A stretch of 64,000 nucleotides of DNA from Isoetes taiwanensis (GCA_021234155.1 JAJEKV010000054.1:1424001-1488000), one strand, 5' to 3'; shown: positions 11,460 through 24,270, counted from the stretch's first letter. Notes: a model not told the origin generated them from the sequence alone. Program-made: numbers and translations.

Positions 11460-12060
11460 AGCTTTTATTGATTTTAATAATTTGTTCTGTTTATCTTTAG
11501 ATAAAAAGTATGATACTTACTAAAGTTTAAAGTTGCTTTCTAAACTAATTCTTGGTTCCATCTATTTAGAATCAAATTTTTTATCTAAGATAACCCTGTA
11601 TAATTAAAATGCTATTTTTTTTAAATATTTAAAGAAAGTTTTACATTGAAATTAATTAAATGATTACGTTTATGTTTGATTAAAATATATTTTATTTCAT
11701 CAATAATAAATTATTCAATAGTTATTATTAGACCAATAACTTTATATCATTTAATTAATTTCAACCTAGAACCTTTCTTAAAGTATTTTTAAAAGTGTAA
11801 AAGTTTGTAAATTGTGAAATTCTAATAATAGTTTTAAGTCAATCGCTTATCAAACCATCAGATTTCATATAATTATCATGATTGCTAAATCTTGAATCTG
11901 TTAAATCAACAAAAAATGAAATTTTTATATTCTTAAAATGTCTAATTCTAAATAGATTTAAATAAAAATTAGTTTGGAAAATCAAGTTTATTCTTTGATA
12001 ACCATTATAGTTTTAATTTGAAGATAAACTTATAAAAATTATAACAATCAAGAAGAATCA
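11460..12060. mobile_element. Foldback MITE-like element, about 600 bp
   Basis: The two halves are imperfect inverted copies around a centre near 11,705. Examples are AAATTAATTAAATGAT (about 11,650) against ATCATTTAATTAATTT (about 11,748), CTATTTAGAATCAAATT (11,563) against its complement near 11,945, and TTGATTTTAATAATTTG at the left edge against its complement near 12,045. The element is very AT-rich with no ORF, as expected for a long-TIR MITE or foldback element. I could not fix a target-site duplication. Confidence 0.7.
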
Positions 12061-12189
12061 CACAATACATATATTCTTATAATGGCGTTCTTGAAGTGTT
12101 ATCTATTAAATATGAATAAGTCCAAATTTTGTTGAATATGTTTTTAGTATTTTAGTATTTTAACGTTCATGGGAAGTCATAGCTTATGG

Positions 12190-12360
12190 GATAATTTATA
12201 ACACACCCAGATGGGTCCTGCCCTCATAACACACCCAGAAGAGTCCTGCCCCCACCACCGTACATGGCTGTAGTGGGTTCTTCCCTCATCAACTTTGCAC
12301 ATGACCACTTTCACAACAAGGCATTGAACCCGTGACCTTGGAGCAAGCATTTATATCGGT
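12190..12360 (-). mobile_element. SINE-like tRNA-derived fragment
   Basis: On the minus strand the sequence reads GGTCACGGGTTCAATGCC, an RNA polymerase III B-box-like block, followed by a body containing GGAAGAACCC, ACTACAGCCATGTACGG and two tandem copies of CAGGACTCTTCTGGGTGTGT. This layout resembles the tRNA-related head and body of plant SINEs. No A box or clear tail was identified, so the copy is partial. Confidence 0.5.
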
Positions 12361-12520
12361 TTGTACTATGAATTTATATCCCTGCCTAAGCCTGTTCTTT
12401 CTTTTATTAAGAACGCAAGACGATTTATATTAATAATGCTAATCCAATGGGGGGTCAAGGCAGGTGTAGGTAACTCCAAACCTCATCCCTCACATCCAAA
12501 CGTAACTTCGAATATATAAA

Positions 12521-12988
12521 CTAGTCATGTAGACAAGATTTGATTTCTTGGTAGAGGCTTGCGGGAGAAGTCTGCAACCCTCTGAAGACGACATGACACC
12601 TGTGTTTCCACGCCGCCCAATAAACTAGAGCCTGGCAAATATTGAATGCCCACTTCTTAAAGCGACGCCATCTATTTGGGAAGATGCCCAAAAAAACTTC
12701 TTGACTTGTAAGTTGAGAGTGGAAAGAAGCTTGTACAACTGACCAAATGTGGCAGAGATCGCCACAAAGCACAAAACAATGCTCTTTTGTTTCAGGTGCA
12801 AGTTTACGGAATGGACAAAGAGGATTGACAGTTGGCTTGAAGGAGTGAACTCGAACATTAATTCGCACTGCCTTATGCACAACTTGCCACAGAAGAACTG
12901 AATGTTTTGGAATAATATTCTTGTCCCATACTCTATGCCAGACCAATGCATGCTTAGCTTCTAGAATTTGTAGCTGCCAGTGAGCCAA
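12521..12988 (-). pseudogene. LINE remnant: RT zinc-binding domain (zf-RVT)
   Basis: A 155-codon frame with the plant LINE zinc-binding region. Visible blocks are LALVWHRVWDKNIIPKH-like text followed by HSVLLWQVVHKAVRINVR, then CPFRKLAPETKEHCFVLC (a C-x-H-x-C pattern), IWSVVQASF and the C-terminal YWAAWKHRCHVVFRG. This domain sits at the C-terminus of plant L1-type ORF2. The RT itself is missing, so the insertion is 5'-truncated; a second partial frame in the same span is a shadow. It is a different family from the GC-rich LINEs. Confidence 0.75.
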
Positions 12989-12999
12989 TGGAGGCAGAG

Positions 13000-13980
13000 G
13001 AGGTTGTATGGTGAGTTGTCGAAGCCTATTCTTAAGCTTAGTCTTCCTTGAACTCTTGTTTTTGCTAGATTGAGGTCTCTTTAGTGGTTAAATTGATACC
13101 TTATCCTTTCCTATTTCAAAATTTAGTCTTCCTCAGATGTTCTTTCTCTTGCTCAGGATAGCCCGCTTGGGTGGTGAGCTTTGCCCTTAAGGGATGGTAT
13201 TGTGTTTATTTCCTATAATTCCTGATGATTGTTTTGGAGACAAAGCTTGGAGTTTACAGGTCCCTATCATAAAGTTCAATACCTAGCACTGTAAACATAT
13301 CAAACGGGCCATGACTTCTTTATAGTAATTGGATGTTTATACTTTGGTGAGAATTAACTCCTAACATGACAAGCAACCCCTTAGAGATATGTAAGTTTTT
13401 GCAACCAATATACCACTTCCAAACAATACAACTTGAGGACATGCATCGGAGGGGTTGCCCCTGCGTTTAACAGAAGTGATAGTATTAACAACAATTTATA
13501 AACAGGAATTCAAATGTTATAGCTTTATGGTAACCTCGCCTAATATAGCGATCTCCAACCAGAGAAGCATGCACCGCATGCATGCATGCAAGACATGCAT
13601 GCTCGCCCCCTCTAGAATTTCGATCCGAGGGCTCGGATCGATGGGATTTTTTTTTTTTTTATCTTTTCTTCATGTACTCTTTGATTTTTACCTCTTTTAA
13701 CTATTCTATTAAGCTGTTAATTGAAAGCAAACAAGCAATATTAGGTGAGCGTCGGACTGAAATTATCGAGCGTCGGACTTCGATGGATTGTTTTGGCTCA
13801 ACAAGATCAAGTGTTTTCTTAGTGTGCTTCAAGCCCGAACCCAAAGATGTGCTAGTAAAGGCAACAAAATTGACATTTGAATCAAAAACTACCCTTGCTA
13901 CTACCTATTTGAATAGGTCTGCTAGATGCTTTTGCTAGATACTTTAAATTCATAATGCTTTTGCTTCTTAGTTTTTCTCT
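13000..13980. other. Non-coding stretch with GCATGC run and a perfect hairpin
   Basis: No gene. At 13,565-13,605 GCATGC/ATGC motifs repeat and pair with themselves. At about 13,621-13,642 CGATCCGAG-GG-CTCGGATCG forms a 9-bp perfect stem, followed by a run of 14 T. Two copies of GAGCGTCGGACT lie at 13,747 and 13,769. Confidence 0.6.
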
Positions 13981-13984
13981 AAGT

Positions 13985-14050
13985 TTGAGTGCAATTCCAA
14001 CAACGCCCCATGGCCTATTGGCCTCTGTGGATGTTAAAAATCTGTTGTAT
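13985..14050 (+). mobile_element. GC-rich LINE family, 3' terminal scrap (copy B)
   Basis: About 60 bp matching only the 3' end of the LINE family: CCATGGCCTATTGGCCTCTG followed by TGGATGTTAAAAA. It corresponds to the terminal signature of copies at 5.96, 16.65 and 45.44 kb, so it is an extreme 5'-truncated insertion with a diverged tail. Confidence 0.7.
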
Positions 14051-14059
14051 TTTCTCTTC

Positions 14060-16180
14060 ATATAGATTAATGTATGTAGTTAGGAGGCTCAAGGTTCAAG
14101 GACTGGCATGCTGGTAAGCAGAAGGTTACTTAGAATTTGTAATGTATCATTGGATTAATAATTTTGCTTAGGGATTGGCTGTTATAGAGCATGCTATATT
14201 TGGGTAAGTTCATGTTGTAACCCTTCGTGCAACGAACAGATCCAATTGCTAAAAAAAAATCTAGAACATTATCCCATGGAAGCGCCACAGGTTTACTTTT
14301 GTCACATCTTGAAAAGTATTTCTATCTATGTTGTCATTTATTTAAGATTGGAATGATGTTTGATAGAAGCATATGGGGTTAAAGCAACATATGGCATTTT
14401 GCAAAAAATCTTAACTATATCCAGCACTCTGCCTGCCTTCCGTGTAAAGCTCCACAACTAATTGTGGTTGTATCCACCAACTCGAAAAATCTAATTGGCG
14501 TGAACTTGCTGAGCCCATCAAGATCAGGTTATATGAACTTTAGGGTTCTTAGAAGTTCTTTTGTTCTACCAAAATTTGTGACATTTTTAGTGGTGTCCTA
14601 TAAGAATTTAGAAATACATTCTTTGTCAAAATGTGTGCCTAGTTGGCCATTTTTTCATAGCACTCTAAGATAAGAACAACTTCACCATAGGGAGAATATT
14701 TGGCGGCAAGCTGTAAACCCTTGCTTCCTTTGAATTTCCAGATTTATCGTACGTATCAACCAAGGCACGATCTAACTTAATGCCAGGCTGGAGATCAATT
14801 TCAATAATAGTTCAATTGAATTTCAAGTGGCAAGGGATCATGTTAGTTCAATTGTATTCCAAATATATAGACTTAATGAACCAAGTCCATTGTGGACCAT
14901 ATCCATCAACCTATATGATTAAAGTACCTTTTGTTTGGAACATTCTATGAGTAGGCAGAATGCAAGATCTACATGGATTGCCCTTCTTTCTTGTATTTGA
15001 TTTCCTGATACTGAAAGAAACAAGTAGAATGCTCAAAGTAAGTGAGTGATATGATGCCTAAATATGTCAGCAAATTTTCATAAATAAGAGAACATATCAG
15101 CATGTGATGACTCGGCCATAAGAGTCTAATCATCATCTCATAACTCTGCACCTTTATGACGATTAGTTTGGCAATACTTCATCAATACTTTACGTATTGC
15201 AAGATCTGCAACAAATTATAGTAGCATCACATATGAAGAGTTTCAGAAGAAGGAAAAGTGAGCTACCTTTAGGTCTCTGTTTATATGACTTATTTGTTAT
15301 TGTCATTGATTACTCCTATAGTAACGACTTTAATGCATCTGGAATAATATGCAATTGAAAACTCTAATGCACTTTTACTTTCTTTACTAATAATAACTCT
15401 ATATCATCGTTAACATGATGTATCTTGTTCTTCGACTTTCAGAAGAAAAGCTTGTTGACACAAATGGAGCTAGTATAATGCATGTTGTTAGTTCTTAACA
15501 ATGCATCAAAAACTAAATTTGTGTGAGACAATGCATTTGTTGGTCGATTTGTTGCAGTTTATTCAGGAGAGAGGAATTAGTCAATGCACCAAAAGTAGAA
15601 ACTCTACTGCAATATGTAGCTATTCAACATTTTGCTTGCACCTACCCAGAAGCTAGTACTGGTTGCTCCTACCTAGGAAAGCCAATTTTAAGTATGTACT
15701 TGATAACAAAACCCATTGATACTTGCTTTCTAGTAGCTTTCTTTAGTACAATGTCTACACTAAGAGATTATTTGGAAATTTCAAGTTATTGGTGCTAAGT
15801 AAGAATACAAATAATTATTTTATGCAGCTTTTTATTTGGAAGATGGCCATGCTAAAGCACACATCTGAAGTTTGTCTGCAGTAAGAGGTTGGGTTAACTT
15901 GTTATAGTTGTGGTTATCATTATATTGATATAGAGAGATCATTGGGCTTATAGCCTAAAATACATGTCGTGAATTTTGACATGTTTCAAGAAGTTTTGCC
16001 CCTTTTAAGTTGCAATGATATTCCTTAACCCATTGGCCCTCAAGTTTTATAGCTAAAATCAAATCTGAGTTGTTGGTTGTAATGGTGGTTTTATAGCTAA
16101 GATCAAAACTAAGCCCTAAACATAGTTTGTTATGCCAAATGTCCATAAACACCTAGCTTGATGGCCATAAAACTCTCGGC
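14060..16180. other. Gene-poor AT-rich stretch
   Basis: I see no gene, RNA gene or convincing element here. The longest open frames (14,464-14,673; 15,523-15,798) have no motif or exon support. The stretch may be intergenic or contain unrecognised introns. Confidence 0.4.
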
Positions 16181-16189
16181 ATGCCTATG

Positions 16190-16300
16190 TTAAAGGCGGA
16201 TAACACCCTAAAACTCGGGTGTTATACCCTAATATAACAATCTCGGGTCTCTGGCCCTCAATTGTTATATTAGGGTAGTATAACACCCGCGTTCCAATGT
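16190..16300. repeat. Palindromic segment, possible small TIR element
   Basis: CGGGTGTTATACCCTAATAT continues into AACAA, and this arm recurs as its complement ending AGTATAACACCCG after a loop of about 25 bases, giving arms of about 25 bp with one extra base. The preceding and following GGATAACACC / GTGTTATCCC extend the symmetry. It is a strong cruciform and may be a MITE core. Confidence 0.75.
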
Positions 16301-16309
16301 GTTATCCCT

Positions 16310-16611
16310 GTCGAAGCTACTTGCAAGTTTATTATTAATATCCAAATGAAATGGTGGAAAAGAGATGACAAAACTTGTTCATGGAAAAGGCTTATCGTTC
16401 TCATGGGAACCTTGGCTAATTGATATTACATGTTTTTCTAGCCCGAGATTGTTATGGTAGGGCATAACACCCTCAATCCACGGTATTATCCCTGTCAAAG
16501 CTACATGCAAGCCTATTATTAATATCCAAATAAAATGGTCAAAAAGAGATGACAAGGCCAGTTCATGGCAAAGGTTTATTGTTCTCATAGAAACCTTGGC
16601 TAATTGACAAG
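16310..16611. repeat. Two-copy direct duplication, period about 180 bp
   Basis: The block from TATCCCTGTCGAAGCTAC (about 16,302) to CCTTGGCTAATTGA (about 16,425) recurs at 16,487-16,605 with scattered substitutions. The second copy ends exactly where the GC-rich LINE tail begins. Confidence 0.85.
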
Positions 16612-19595
16612 GAAGGAAGGAAGGCACTTTTATCGTCCACGGAGACCAATCGGTCTATGGGACCCAATACAAAAAACGCAGCAAGCGGATTACTGCCCGG
16701 ATTAAAAAACCCCCGCCCGGAAGGGTTTTCGAGGGAAAAACCGTGGCAGCAATCAGCCTGCTGACAAACTGTGCTAATCATATAAAATGCAGAAACACCC
16801 AAATATATACAGTCATGCACCACACCCGTAGTGCCTAGTCAGCGGGCAGCCAGGCGGGGGCAAAGGTGACCCCGCAGGTCCAGTACCTCCTGAATGTATG
16901 ACCCTGTGGCACGTCTTCGACGGTGTGTTCATCAAGAAATGCAAGGGCACGCCCGCCGCATTTAAAGGAGCGTGATTCGCCCCGACCGAAAAGTGAACGC
17001 CGGCAACTCGAAAGTGTGAGACTCATCCTCAATGGCACCCGCTTGACAAAGACCGACAGAGCCCTGCCCCGGGCGGGCTCCCCAATCCACCGCCTGCCTT
17101 CGATGCGCGAAGATGGTGGGCACCTCGTATGAATGGAGGCAATGAGTCCGCGGCTTCTCGGGCAGCCGGGAACGCAGTAGAGGCCGCAGGCCCCGCTAAC
17201 ACGGGTTGATGTGCTCCTTGTAATGGGCCATTTTGACCTGCTTAGAGCCGGGTCCCGTGAGCTTGCCAAGGAAACAAGCATCTAGGTACTCCCGCAGTCG
17301 CCACGATCGTCGGCCGTGCCCAAACGCACGCATCTCAGGTTCCCCGCGATGTTCCATCCGGTGAACCACCGCTTCTCTTACCCCTCCAACAGTTCCTAAG
17401 CCGCCAAGGACCCATGGCCACAGTAAGCTAGGTGCTGGAGCCGAGCATCACCCATAGTAACCACTTTCTCAAAATATACGATGTGTCTATCATAGGGGCG
17501 CCGGGCGTAAGAATCCGGGCTCAGAAAGGTAATCCGATAGGGGACTCAAGGTTTCACCCCAAGTGCCCGCGCCAAAAATGCCTTCGCACCGCTCCAAGTC
17601 ATTCCGTGTCGCCAAAGAGACGACCGCCCCAAACCTCGACCCGCATTGCAAGGACGTGCTCGACCCGATGCCCGGCACATGTGACCGATGGCCCCAATCA
17701 TAGAGCTCGCCGGTGATCGTTCTCGCATGGCATAAAGCGCTTTCCAGCCCTGGCCACACCGCAGCGGATAGACGCCCCCCGCCAGAGCGAGGAAGGGAAC
17801 TCCACCCCTAGGTACTTGTAGGTGGGCGTGACGCCCACAGTGTCCCCCGATATGTGAGTGCAGGAGGCATGGGGTGACGTGAAGAGGATATGAGAACCAC
17901 CCCGGTCTTGGCTAGATTGACGCCATGTCTCAGAGCTCCCGACAAAATGTGTCTAGGGCATCCGTGTGAGACCGCATAGCTTCGGGTGTGGGCCGAAAGC
18001 CAACATCGCCCGCGATATATGAGCCGGGCGACGACCCGGTGCAAAAGTCGATGCCATCCCCCCATGCTCGCAGAAGCCGGGCTCTAACCGACAATGTAAA
18101 GGCCAAAAGTGTTGGCGAGGGGGCAACCCCGCCGACCCCGATACATCGGTGAATGCTTGGCTGGCCGGCCGCATCCCCGCCAAAACAACTCTCATACAAC
18201 CTCAGATATGGCGCTCGCACAAAGCAGCGGAGCCCCAGCTGACGCAGCCTAGCCCACGCCTTTTCCCGGGACCGTGATCAAAAGCCTTCGCTAAGTCCAC
18301 AAAGCAAAGAATACAAGTCCAAATTTGATTATTCCGCCGTCTTCAATCGCCCAAGCAGTGTAAAGATATGGTCAATCGCTGAGTGGCGGGGTCTAAAGCC
18401 CGCCTGTGAGGGCTCGCGACGTCCACGCCGCCCGCCCCAGCCGGGTCAACCGCCGCCGAGAATGCCACCAACAGCTTTGGCAAATACCGAATCGACCATG
18501 ATCGTCCCCAGAATTGGCTGGACAAAGGTGGGTCGCCCGCCTTTGTGAATGGGAACAACCCCGCTTGTGGTCCATTGTCGGGGAGACCTTCCCCGCAATG
18601 CTCTGCTGGAACAGGGTAGTGAGGACCGCAAGACAAGCGGCCCCCTTCCATTTGAGTAACTCGCCCGCATACCATCGAGGTCACCGCCTTCCCATTAGCT
18701 AGCCGCTGCGTGCCCTCCTCAACATCCTCGGCCCACGAACCAATGGGGCCATCCCGCGGGGGTATGGGCGCACGCTGCCCCCGGGCGGGTCATAGAGCCG
18801 CCGCAGTACCGCTCCCACCGCCTGGTGTGATGTCCCCCCAGAGGGCTGGGCTGGCCTTCAAGCACTCTCAAGGCCAAAAGGTTCGAGGGATGAGTGTCCA
18901 AAGAGGTCAACATCTCCCCGATGCTCGGGTAAGGTACCGCGCCTTTGTGTCCTTCGATGGGCGCTGTATCGCTGGGTGGCCTCGCAGCTGTACCGATCCG
19001 TATCGTGACGGAGCCGCCGCTATGCTTTACACAACCGCATCAAACCATCGGGTTACGGAATGTTGCCGACCCCCGAAGCGGGCGACGCTGGGGGTCCGCC
19101 AGCACCTCGTCCCGGCCGCATCCCGTAATAGCGAAAGTCACCGGTCTGGCACGCTTCTAGTGTGGAGGTCTCCAGAATTACCGGGAGGGCGGCATGAGCA
19201 TCTTCGGCGTAGTCCTCCGCCTGCTCATAATCTAGTCTCAACCGAGGACGGCGAGGGGTCGGTATAGTGGGGGGTTCTCCGCGCTCGCCAAACCAGTCCA
19301 AATAAAGTGGGAGGTGATCCGAGTCGACCTCCTCATCCCGACCGCCTGTGCCCACCCTAAACGACCGATGAGATGCATATCTTGGCGCAACTACGAAAGC
19401 ACATAGTCCACCACACTAGACCCTCCCCCCTGATTGTCCTGTCTGCATGTGCACTTGCGAGAATCGGGCCACTGTGAAAGGCCATTGCAAATTATCAAGT
19501 CAAAAATGCCACACGCCAGAGCAACTCGCCACAAAGCGAGTGACCCGGGCATCATCCGACCCTTGGCGGGGCTACTTCAAGGGGCGTAGCTGCAG
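16612..19595 (-). mobile_element. GC-rich LINE (copy C), EN to 3' end, decayed
   Basis: The element runs from right to left. Its 3' end at 16,612 has the (CCTT)n tail, the terminal signature and the AAAACCC/GGGTTTT hairpin (16,705-16,735). Moving upstream come the zinc-finger region (about 16.9-17.2 kb), the RT (TDALDTF and AKTG blocks near 17.95 kb, FTDVSGSAG near 18.15 kb, a PIHKGG block near 18.55 kb) and the endonuclease tail with SDHLPLYLDWFG (about 19,310). The catalytic YADD is corrupted: minus-strand text near 18,010 reads YRGRC or AGDV depending on frame. Many frame breaks show the copy is dead. The 5' end at about 19,595 lies inside the endonuclease. Confidence 0.85.
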
Positions 19596-19599
19596 GAGC

Positions 19600-20990
19600 C
19601 TAGTAGTGGAACAGGTGTCCTAAGAGGACACATCTTTATGGCGCACTTTAATGGCCAAGGTATTACCATTTGAGCATTCTTTTTGAACTTTTTGGTTTGA
19701 ATTGCCAGGATCTTCTAGTTTTGCTATTTTCATACTAAATAAAAAATATTTTTTCAAGGGATGCGTTTGGCAAACAGATAAAGATCATTACAAAGAGCTC
19801 AATCAGACCTTTAATTTGGCTACTTATATGTCATATTCTGACCTTGTTAGGACGAAAAACCAATACTGAGACAAATATCATTGCAAAAAGCTCAGCCAGA
19901 CCTTTAATTTGGCTATTATGTGTTCTATTCTGACCTTGTTAGGATGAAAAATCAATACTAGAATACCTAATTGCGCCAATAGAGGGCAGAAAGGGGATCA
20001 TTTTAGGGTCTCAGTTTTAGTGTCATTGGAGTGCGCCATTTTAGGGTCACTAGAAAGATCAGTTGTAGGATATTCCAATGAGCCATTGCTTGCCCCAGTC
20101 TGAGCAGTGGGGGACTTCAATCTATAGTTACCAAAAATGGTCGTTTTCGGCGTCTTTTTTTCGTTTTCATCGTTTTCACTGCAAGCCTTTCCCAAATGCA
20201 AAAATGGCAGTTCAAAAAATATCATATCAAACAGCTTGGCAATGCTTTTAGGGAAATTGGATTGAGCAAGGGTTAATATCACTTGGCTTTGCCTTTGTAG
20301 ATTAGCCCAAAGGGGCTCCGCATTAGTTAATTAATCATTTGTATTCTAGTCCACATTTACCTTTGTAGTCCGTGATAAACTGTTTGCCTATTACAATGTC
20401 GAGATTTAATTATAGTTACCTGTTAGATACTAACTCTAGCATGCAATTTGGATGAGTTTTAGCAAATAAGCTCTGGCAAGCAGTAAGCTCCTGATTCTAA
20501 AGAAACAAAAATGAAAATGGAGTAATTTTAAGTCACTATATCATTAATTTCTTGTTCTAGCTAAATTCTGTTTTGTATATCACTTGCCAAAGGGCAAGAT
20601 TCATCCACGTTGCCACATTTATAGAAGCACTCGGGCCAAGGATTGGTATTGAAATATTCAGGATAAATTCGTAGGTATGGGCCTCGTGAGCCTTCACCTT
20701 TTCATGAAAATCCATGGTCTTACCTTTCTCCTGATCTATGAAGTAGGAGCCAAAGCTTTTTTATCAGATCAGATAATGATCTGCTATATTTTATAAAAAT
20801 TGGTCTGATATCAGATCTGATATATTTCACAAAACAAAAGCAAAGTTATCCATCACAATTGCATTGCAACTGATCTTTTGCTTGTGAGTTCATAAATTCT
20901 ATTTAATTATATGTGAAACTTGTGAATATATCAAATGATCTATTTTCAACAAGCTCATTCATATTCTTTCTTTTTTCTTCCTCTTTTTTC
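19600..20990. other. Intergenic stretch with a 94-bp tandem duplication
   Basis: No gene seen. CAGACCTTTAATTTGGCTA occurs at about 19,804 and again at about 19,898 with the surrounding 90 bp conserved (each followed by TTCTGACCTTGTTAGGA). The remainder may include the 5' end of the hAT element that becomes recognisable at about 20,995. Confidence 0.6.
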
Positions 20991-20994
20991 AGTC

Positions 20995-23900
20995 CGTTGC
21001 TGAGGAACATGAGCTGCTAGCAATAAGAAAAGGAAAGAAGTTGAGATTGTGTACAATGGACAAAAGCTTGCGGTGGTGTTAGAGATTGGATTTGCCCTTA
21101 TTGCAAAAAGCAGTATATTTCTCTAGTAATAAGACTAACAGGCCATTTAATTCATGAGAAGCTGGATGTTGAATTCTGTCCAGCTATTCCAAATGAGAAG
21201 CGGCATCAATTACAAGAATTTGCAAGGCAATTGGATGCAAAAAAAAATGCCATGAAGAAATTAAAAGCATGTGCAAGGGAGACCGCTTTTTTTGGTATTC
21301 ATTATTCTAGATCAATTGATCCTCCTCATGACACATCAAGTAAGCTTTAATTATACTCTTCAAAAGAGGTTCTTTATTTCTTTAATTATGTTCTTTGATT
21401 GGGTTCATGTTATGTTCAAGAGAGAAGTGGAGGGTCGATTGAAAGAAGCACAGTGGGTTCTAGTGCGAGATAAGCAAGTACCTTCAGCCTAGGAAGATCA
21501 GTCAGCAGGAAATAAAGAGGTTGATTGATCCAAAAAAAGGAACAGTGGATAGGCAAGTTGCTAAATGGTTCTACCATGACCACATCCCATTTTGTATTGC
21601 TATATCTGATTTCTTTCAAGCCATGATGCAAGCTATTGGGAGTTACGGGTCAGGATATGAGATATCCAAATACGAGGACATTTGCACAACATTTTTGGAG
21701 AGGGCAAAACTAACGTTACATGAATTGTTATCTGATATTAGGAGCCAATGGCTGGATTTTGGAGTTATCCTCATCTTTGATGGTTCGATTGATAAGAAAT
21801 GATGCCACATTGAGGGTTCGCATATTGTAGACACAAAGCATATTTCCTTGTATTCCATGACATATCTGCTACAGGAAAATCATGGCATAATTTAGGGGCC
21901 ACATGGAAGGAAAGCATTAAGTATGTTGGTGCTAAAATATTTTGCAGATTGTATGGGACGAAGAGAATGTCAGTCGTTCTGTTGGTCATATTATTGAGGG
22001 AGAGCACCTTCATATTTTCTTTTGTCCACGCATTGCATATTGCCTCAATAACTTGCTCAAAGATATTGATAGCCTACCAGCATCTAGTTGCACACTTCTA
22101 GATGCTCACACTTGCAAATCGCAATAGTAAGTCTTTGCTAAAGTATTGTCGAACTAGATTTGGTTACAATTTCATATTGCTTGAAAGGTTTGCATGATTT
22201 TCATTGGGTGTTGAGGTCATTGTTTGTTGATGGCGTCTTTCGTAAGAGTCCACTTGGATGTTCAGCTGCAAGGAGAGCATGTAATGCCATTGTATTTGAC
22301 GATGCATTTTGGGAGAAGGTACCTGAAGGTTGTGGAGCCAATTGTTTAGATGTTGCGCCTTGTTGACGGCAATGATTCATTCCTTGGAAAGGTTTATGAG
22401 GGGCTTGACAGTATGAATGAGCATATTATGAAATTGGAGAAAGATGAAGCAAAAGCAAGGAGTTGGTGGCATTGTGCAATGAAAGATAGGATAAATATGA
22501 GTCTCCAATTCAAGCTGCTGCATTTTATCTGGATCCCTAGTTAAAAGCAATCGACAGATCTTGATGTTCGAGTCACTTTGACTACGTACTTAAGAGGATG
22601 ATTGATGAGAAAGATAAGAGATTGTAAATAAGAGAGCAATATGCAAGCTATAAGAGGGAGGGAGGGAGGGAGGGAGGGAGGGAGGGAGGAAGGAAGGAAG
22701 GAAGGATATTTTAACGTCCAGGGAGGCCAACTGGCCTATGAGACGGTTATAGACATACAATATATTGGATAGTATCCAAACAATGTGTTTGTACAACTGG
22801 GACGAAAAAACCCCCCATGTGGGAGGAAAAACCCTTGTAGTAGGCGCTCAAAGTCCCTATCCGAAAGCGTTAAAATTCCCCGTCTTTGTGAGGGACTCTC
22901 GGACGGTGGAGACTTGCGTAATGTAGGGCCGCGAAGCCGGCAAACCATTGGCGAAGCCGCCAGCTTGATGAATTGCTATCTCGTAGCATCTCGAGATCGG
23001 CATGAGCCGCTTTCGATGTGTGCATATGCCTGACACCTCAGAGCATGGTGTTCATCTTCTACTATCTCGCATGTGACAAAGATCGCATAATCTCTCATGC
23101 CGTGGGGATTCCCCGCCTCCATCCGCACTCCCCCGCCCTGCCTCAATTTTGAGATGGTGGGACCCCGCCCTTATTGCAGCTATGGCTCTCCGCTTTCTTG
23201 GTAGAGATGTGTGCCTTCAAATACCGGTGGGGGCCATGTTCAGCGACGGATTAACCCAAGTGTGGTAGTGCTCGCTTTGGGCTTTGCAAGAGTGGGTGCA
23301 TCCCACGAGAGGCAAAGAAAGCGCATTCAAATGCGCTCCGCTCCTCGATATCCCAAGATATCCATAACTGCTGATAGTCTATGGACCATCTTGCGAACCA
23401 CCCCTTACAATGCTCCTGCCACACTCTCTTCAATCGTTGCGGCCCTTATGCCAATAACAGAGCCCGGGGAGGGAGATGTTGTGCATCCATTCTGTCAACC
23501 TTATGGAAATACGCAAGGTGCCTGCGCATAGCAGAATGCTGCAGGGGCCAAAAGCCAGTCTCATACAGCAAAATCGGATAAGGCACCGTGTCCTTGACGC
23601 CTAGGCTGTATGTCACGAAGACCTTCCGTACCCTCTCTAGCTTATCCCAAAAGGAAGAGATGTTTTTAACATCGGATGCACAAGTCGCTCGCTTTAAATT
23701 TGCTTCCGCACTTTGGTGGAAGTAATATGGAGGAGAGATACCAGAATTGCAAACCATGGCGGTTCGCATTCTTAGCCAAGGAGCGGCCTCCTCTCCACTT
23801 GAGAGGCTTTTTAGCATCTTTTCACATGTGCAAACAAGAAAAGCAGTAGACTACTTCCATCAAGAACATTAGATTTGGTATTTGTAAGTGCAAACTTGAA

Positions 23901-24270
23901 ATTGATTCAATCTCATAGACATGTGAGAAGAAAGCCTTACATTGGTGTTGCAACAAGGCATCTTTTCCAGGACCACAGGATCGGAATGATGATGATGTGG
24001 AAGAGCAAGGACTAATGCAAGATGGTACGGGATTGGGAATTGGAGATGACATGGGATTTGGGAAATGGAAATGAGAATGATATTGATGTACACGAGGATG
24101 AAGGAGATCATGATTACGATGACAATGATAACAATAGTGATCCTGACTATGAAGATGAAGATGATATGGATGCAACTCGTTACGTTTTGCCGGATTATAT
24201 TCCTTCTTCAAATCCAAATGTTCATTATAGGGATTTTGCATTCCCAGCATCACTAGCACTCTTTAAATTT
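20995..24270 (+). pseudogene. hAT-superfamily transposase (BED finger + DUF659), dead and split
   Basis: In order: a BED-type zinc finger (DWICPYCKKQYISLVIRLTG then H, about 21,084-21,150); a DUF659-like block (VDRQVAKWFYHDHIPF at about 21,545; WLDFGVILIFDG at about 21,750); the catalytic-core region around HIFFCPRIAYCLNNLLKDI (about 22,010); LLKYCRTRFGYNFILLER (about 22,130); and LRLVDGNDSFLGKVYEGLD (about 22,350). After an inserted GC-rich LINE (22,640-23,820) the end resumes with a LDLVFVSANLKL-like block and an acidic Asp-rich tail (about 24,080-24,180). Such proteins cut and paste hAT DNA transposons in the nucleus. At least three frame changes and stops make this copy inactive. Confidence 0.75.
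22640..23820 (-). mobile_element. GC-rich LINE (copy D) inserted in the hAT element
   Basis: The minus-strand 3' end at 22,640 carries a compound tail, first (TTCC)n then (TCCC)n, preceded by GCCAGTTGGCCTCCCTGGAC, a diverged form of the family terminal signature. The body at 23,446-23,817 reads LERVRKVFVTYSLGVKDTVP, matching the post-RT region of the longer copies (ALGVKPSVPYRF in copy E). It interrupts the hAT coding region, so it is the younger insertion. Confidence 0.75.

Noticed and set aside
13621-13656. Bacterial-type intrinsic terminator
   Set aside because: The surroundings are clearly eukaryotic nuclear DNA, so a rho-independent terminator makes no sense.
16835-19355. Many overlapping Arg/Pro/Gly-rich frames on both strands
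   Set aside because: They are shadows created by the high GC content of LINE copy C; only the minus-strand LINE blocks have family motifs.
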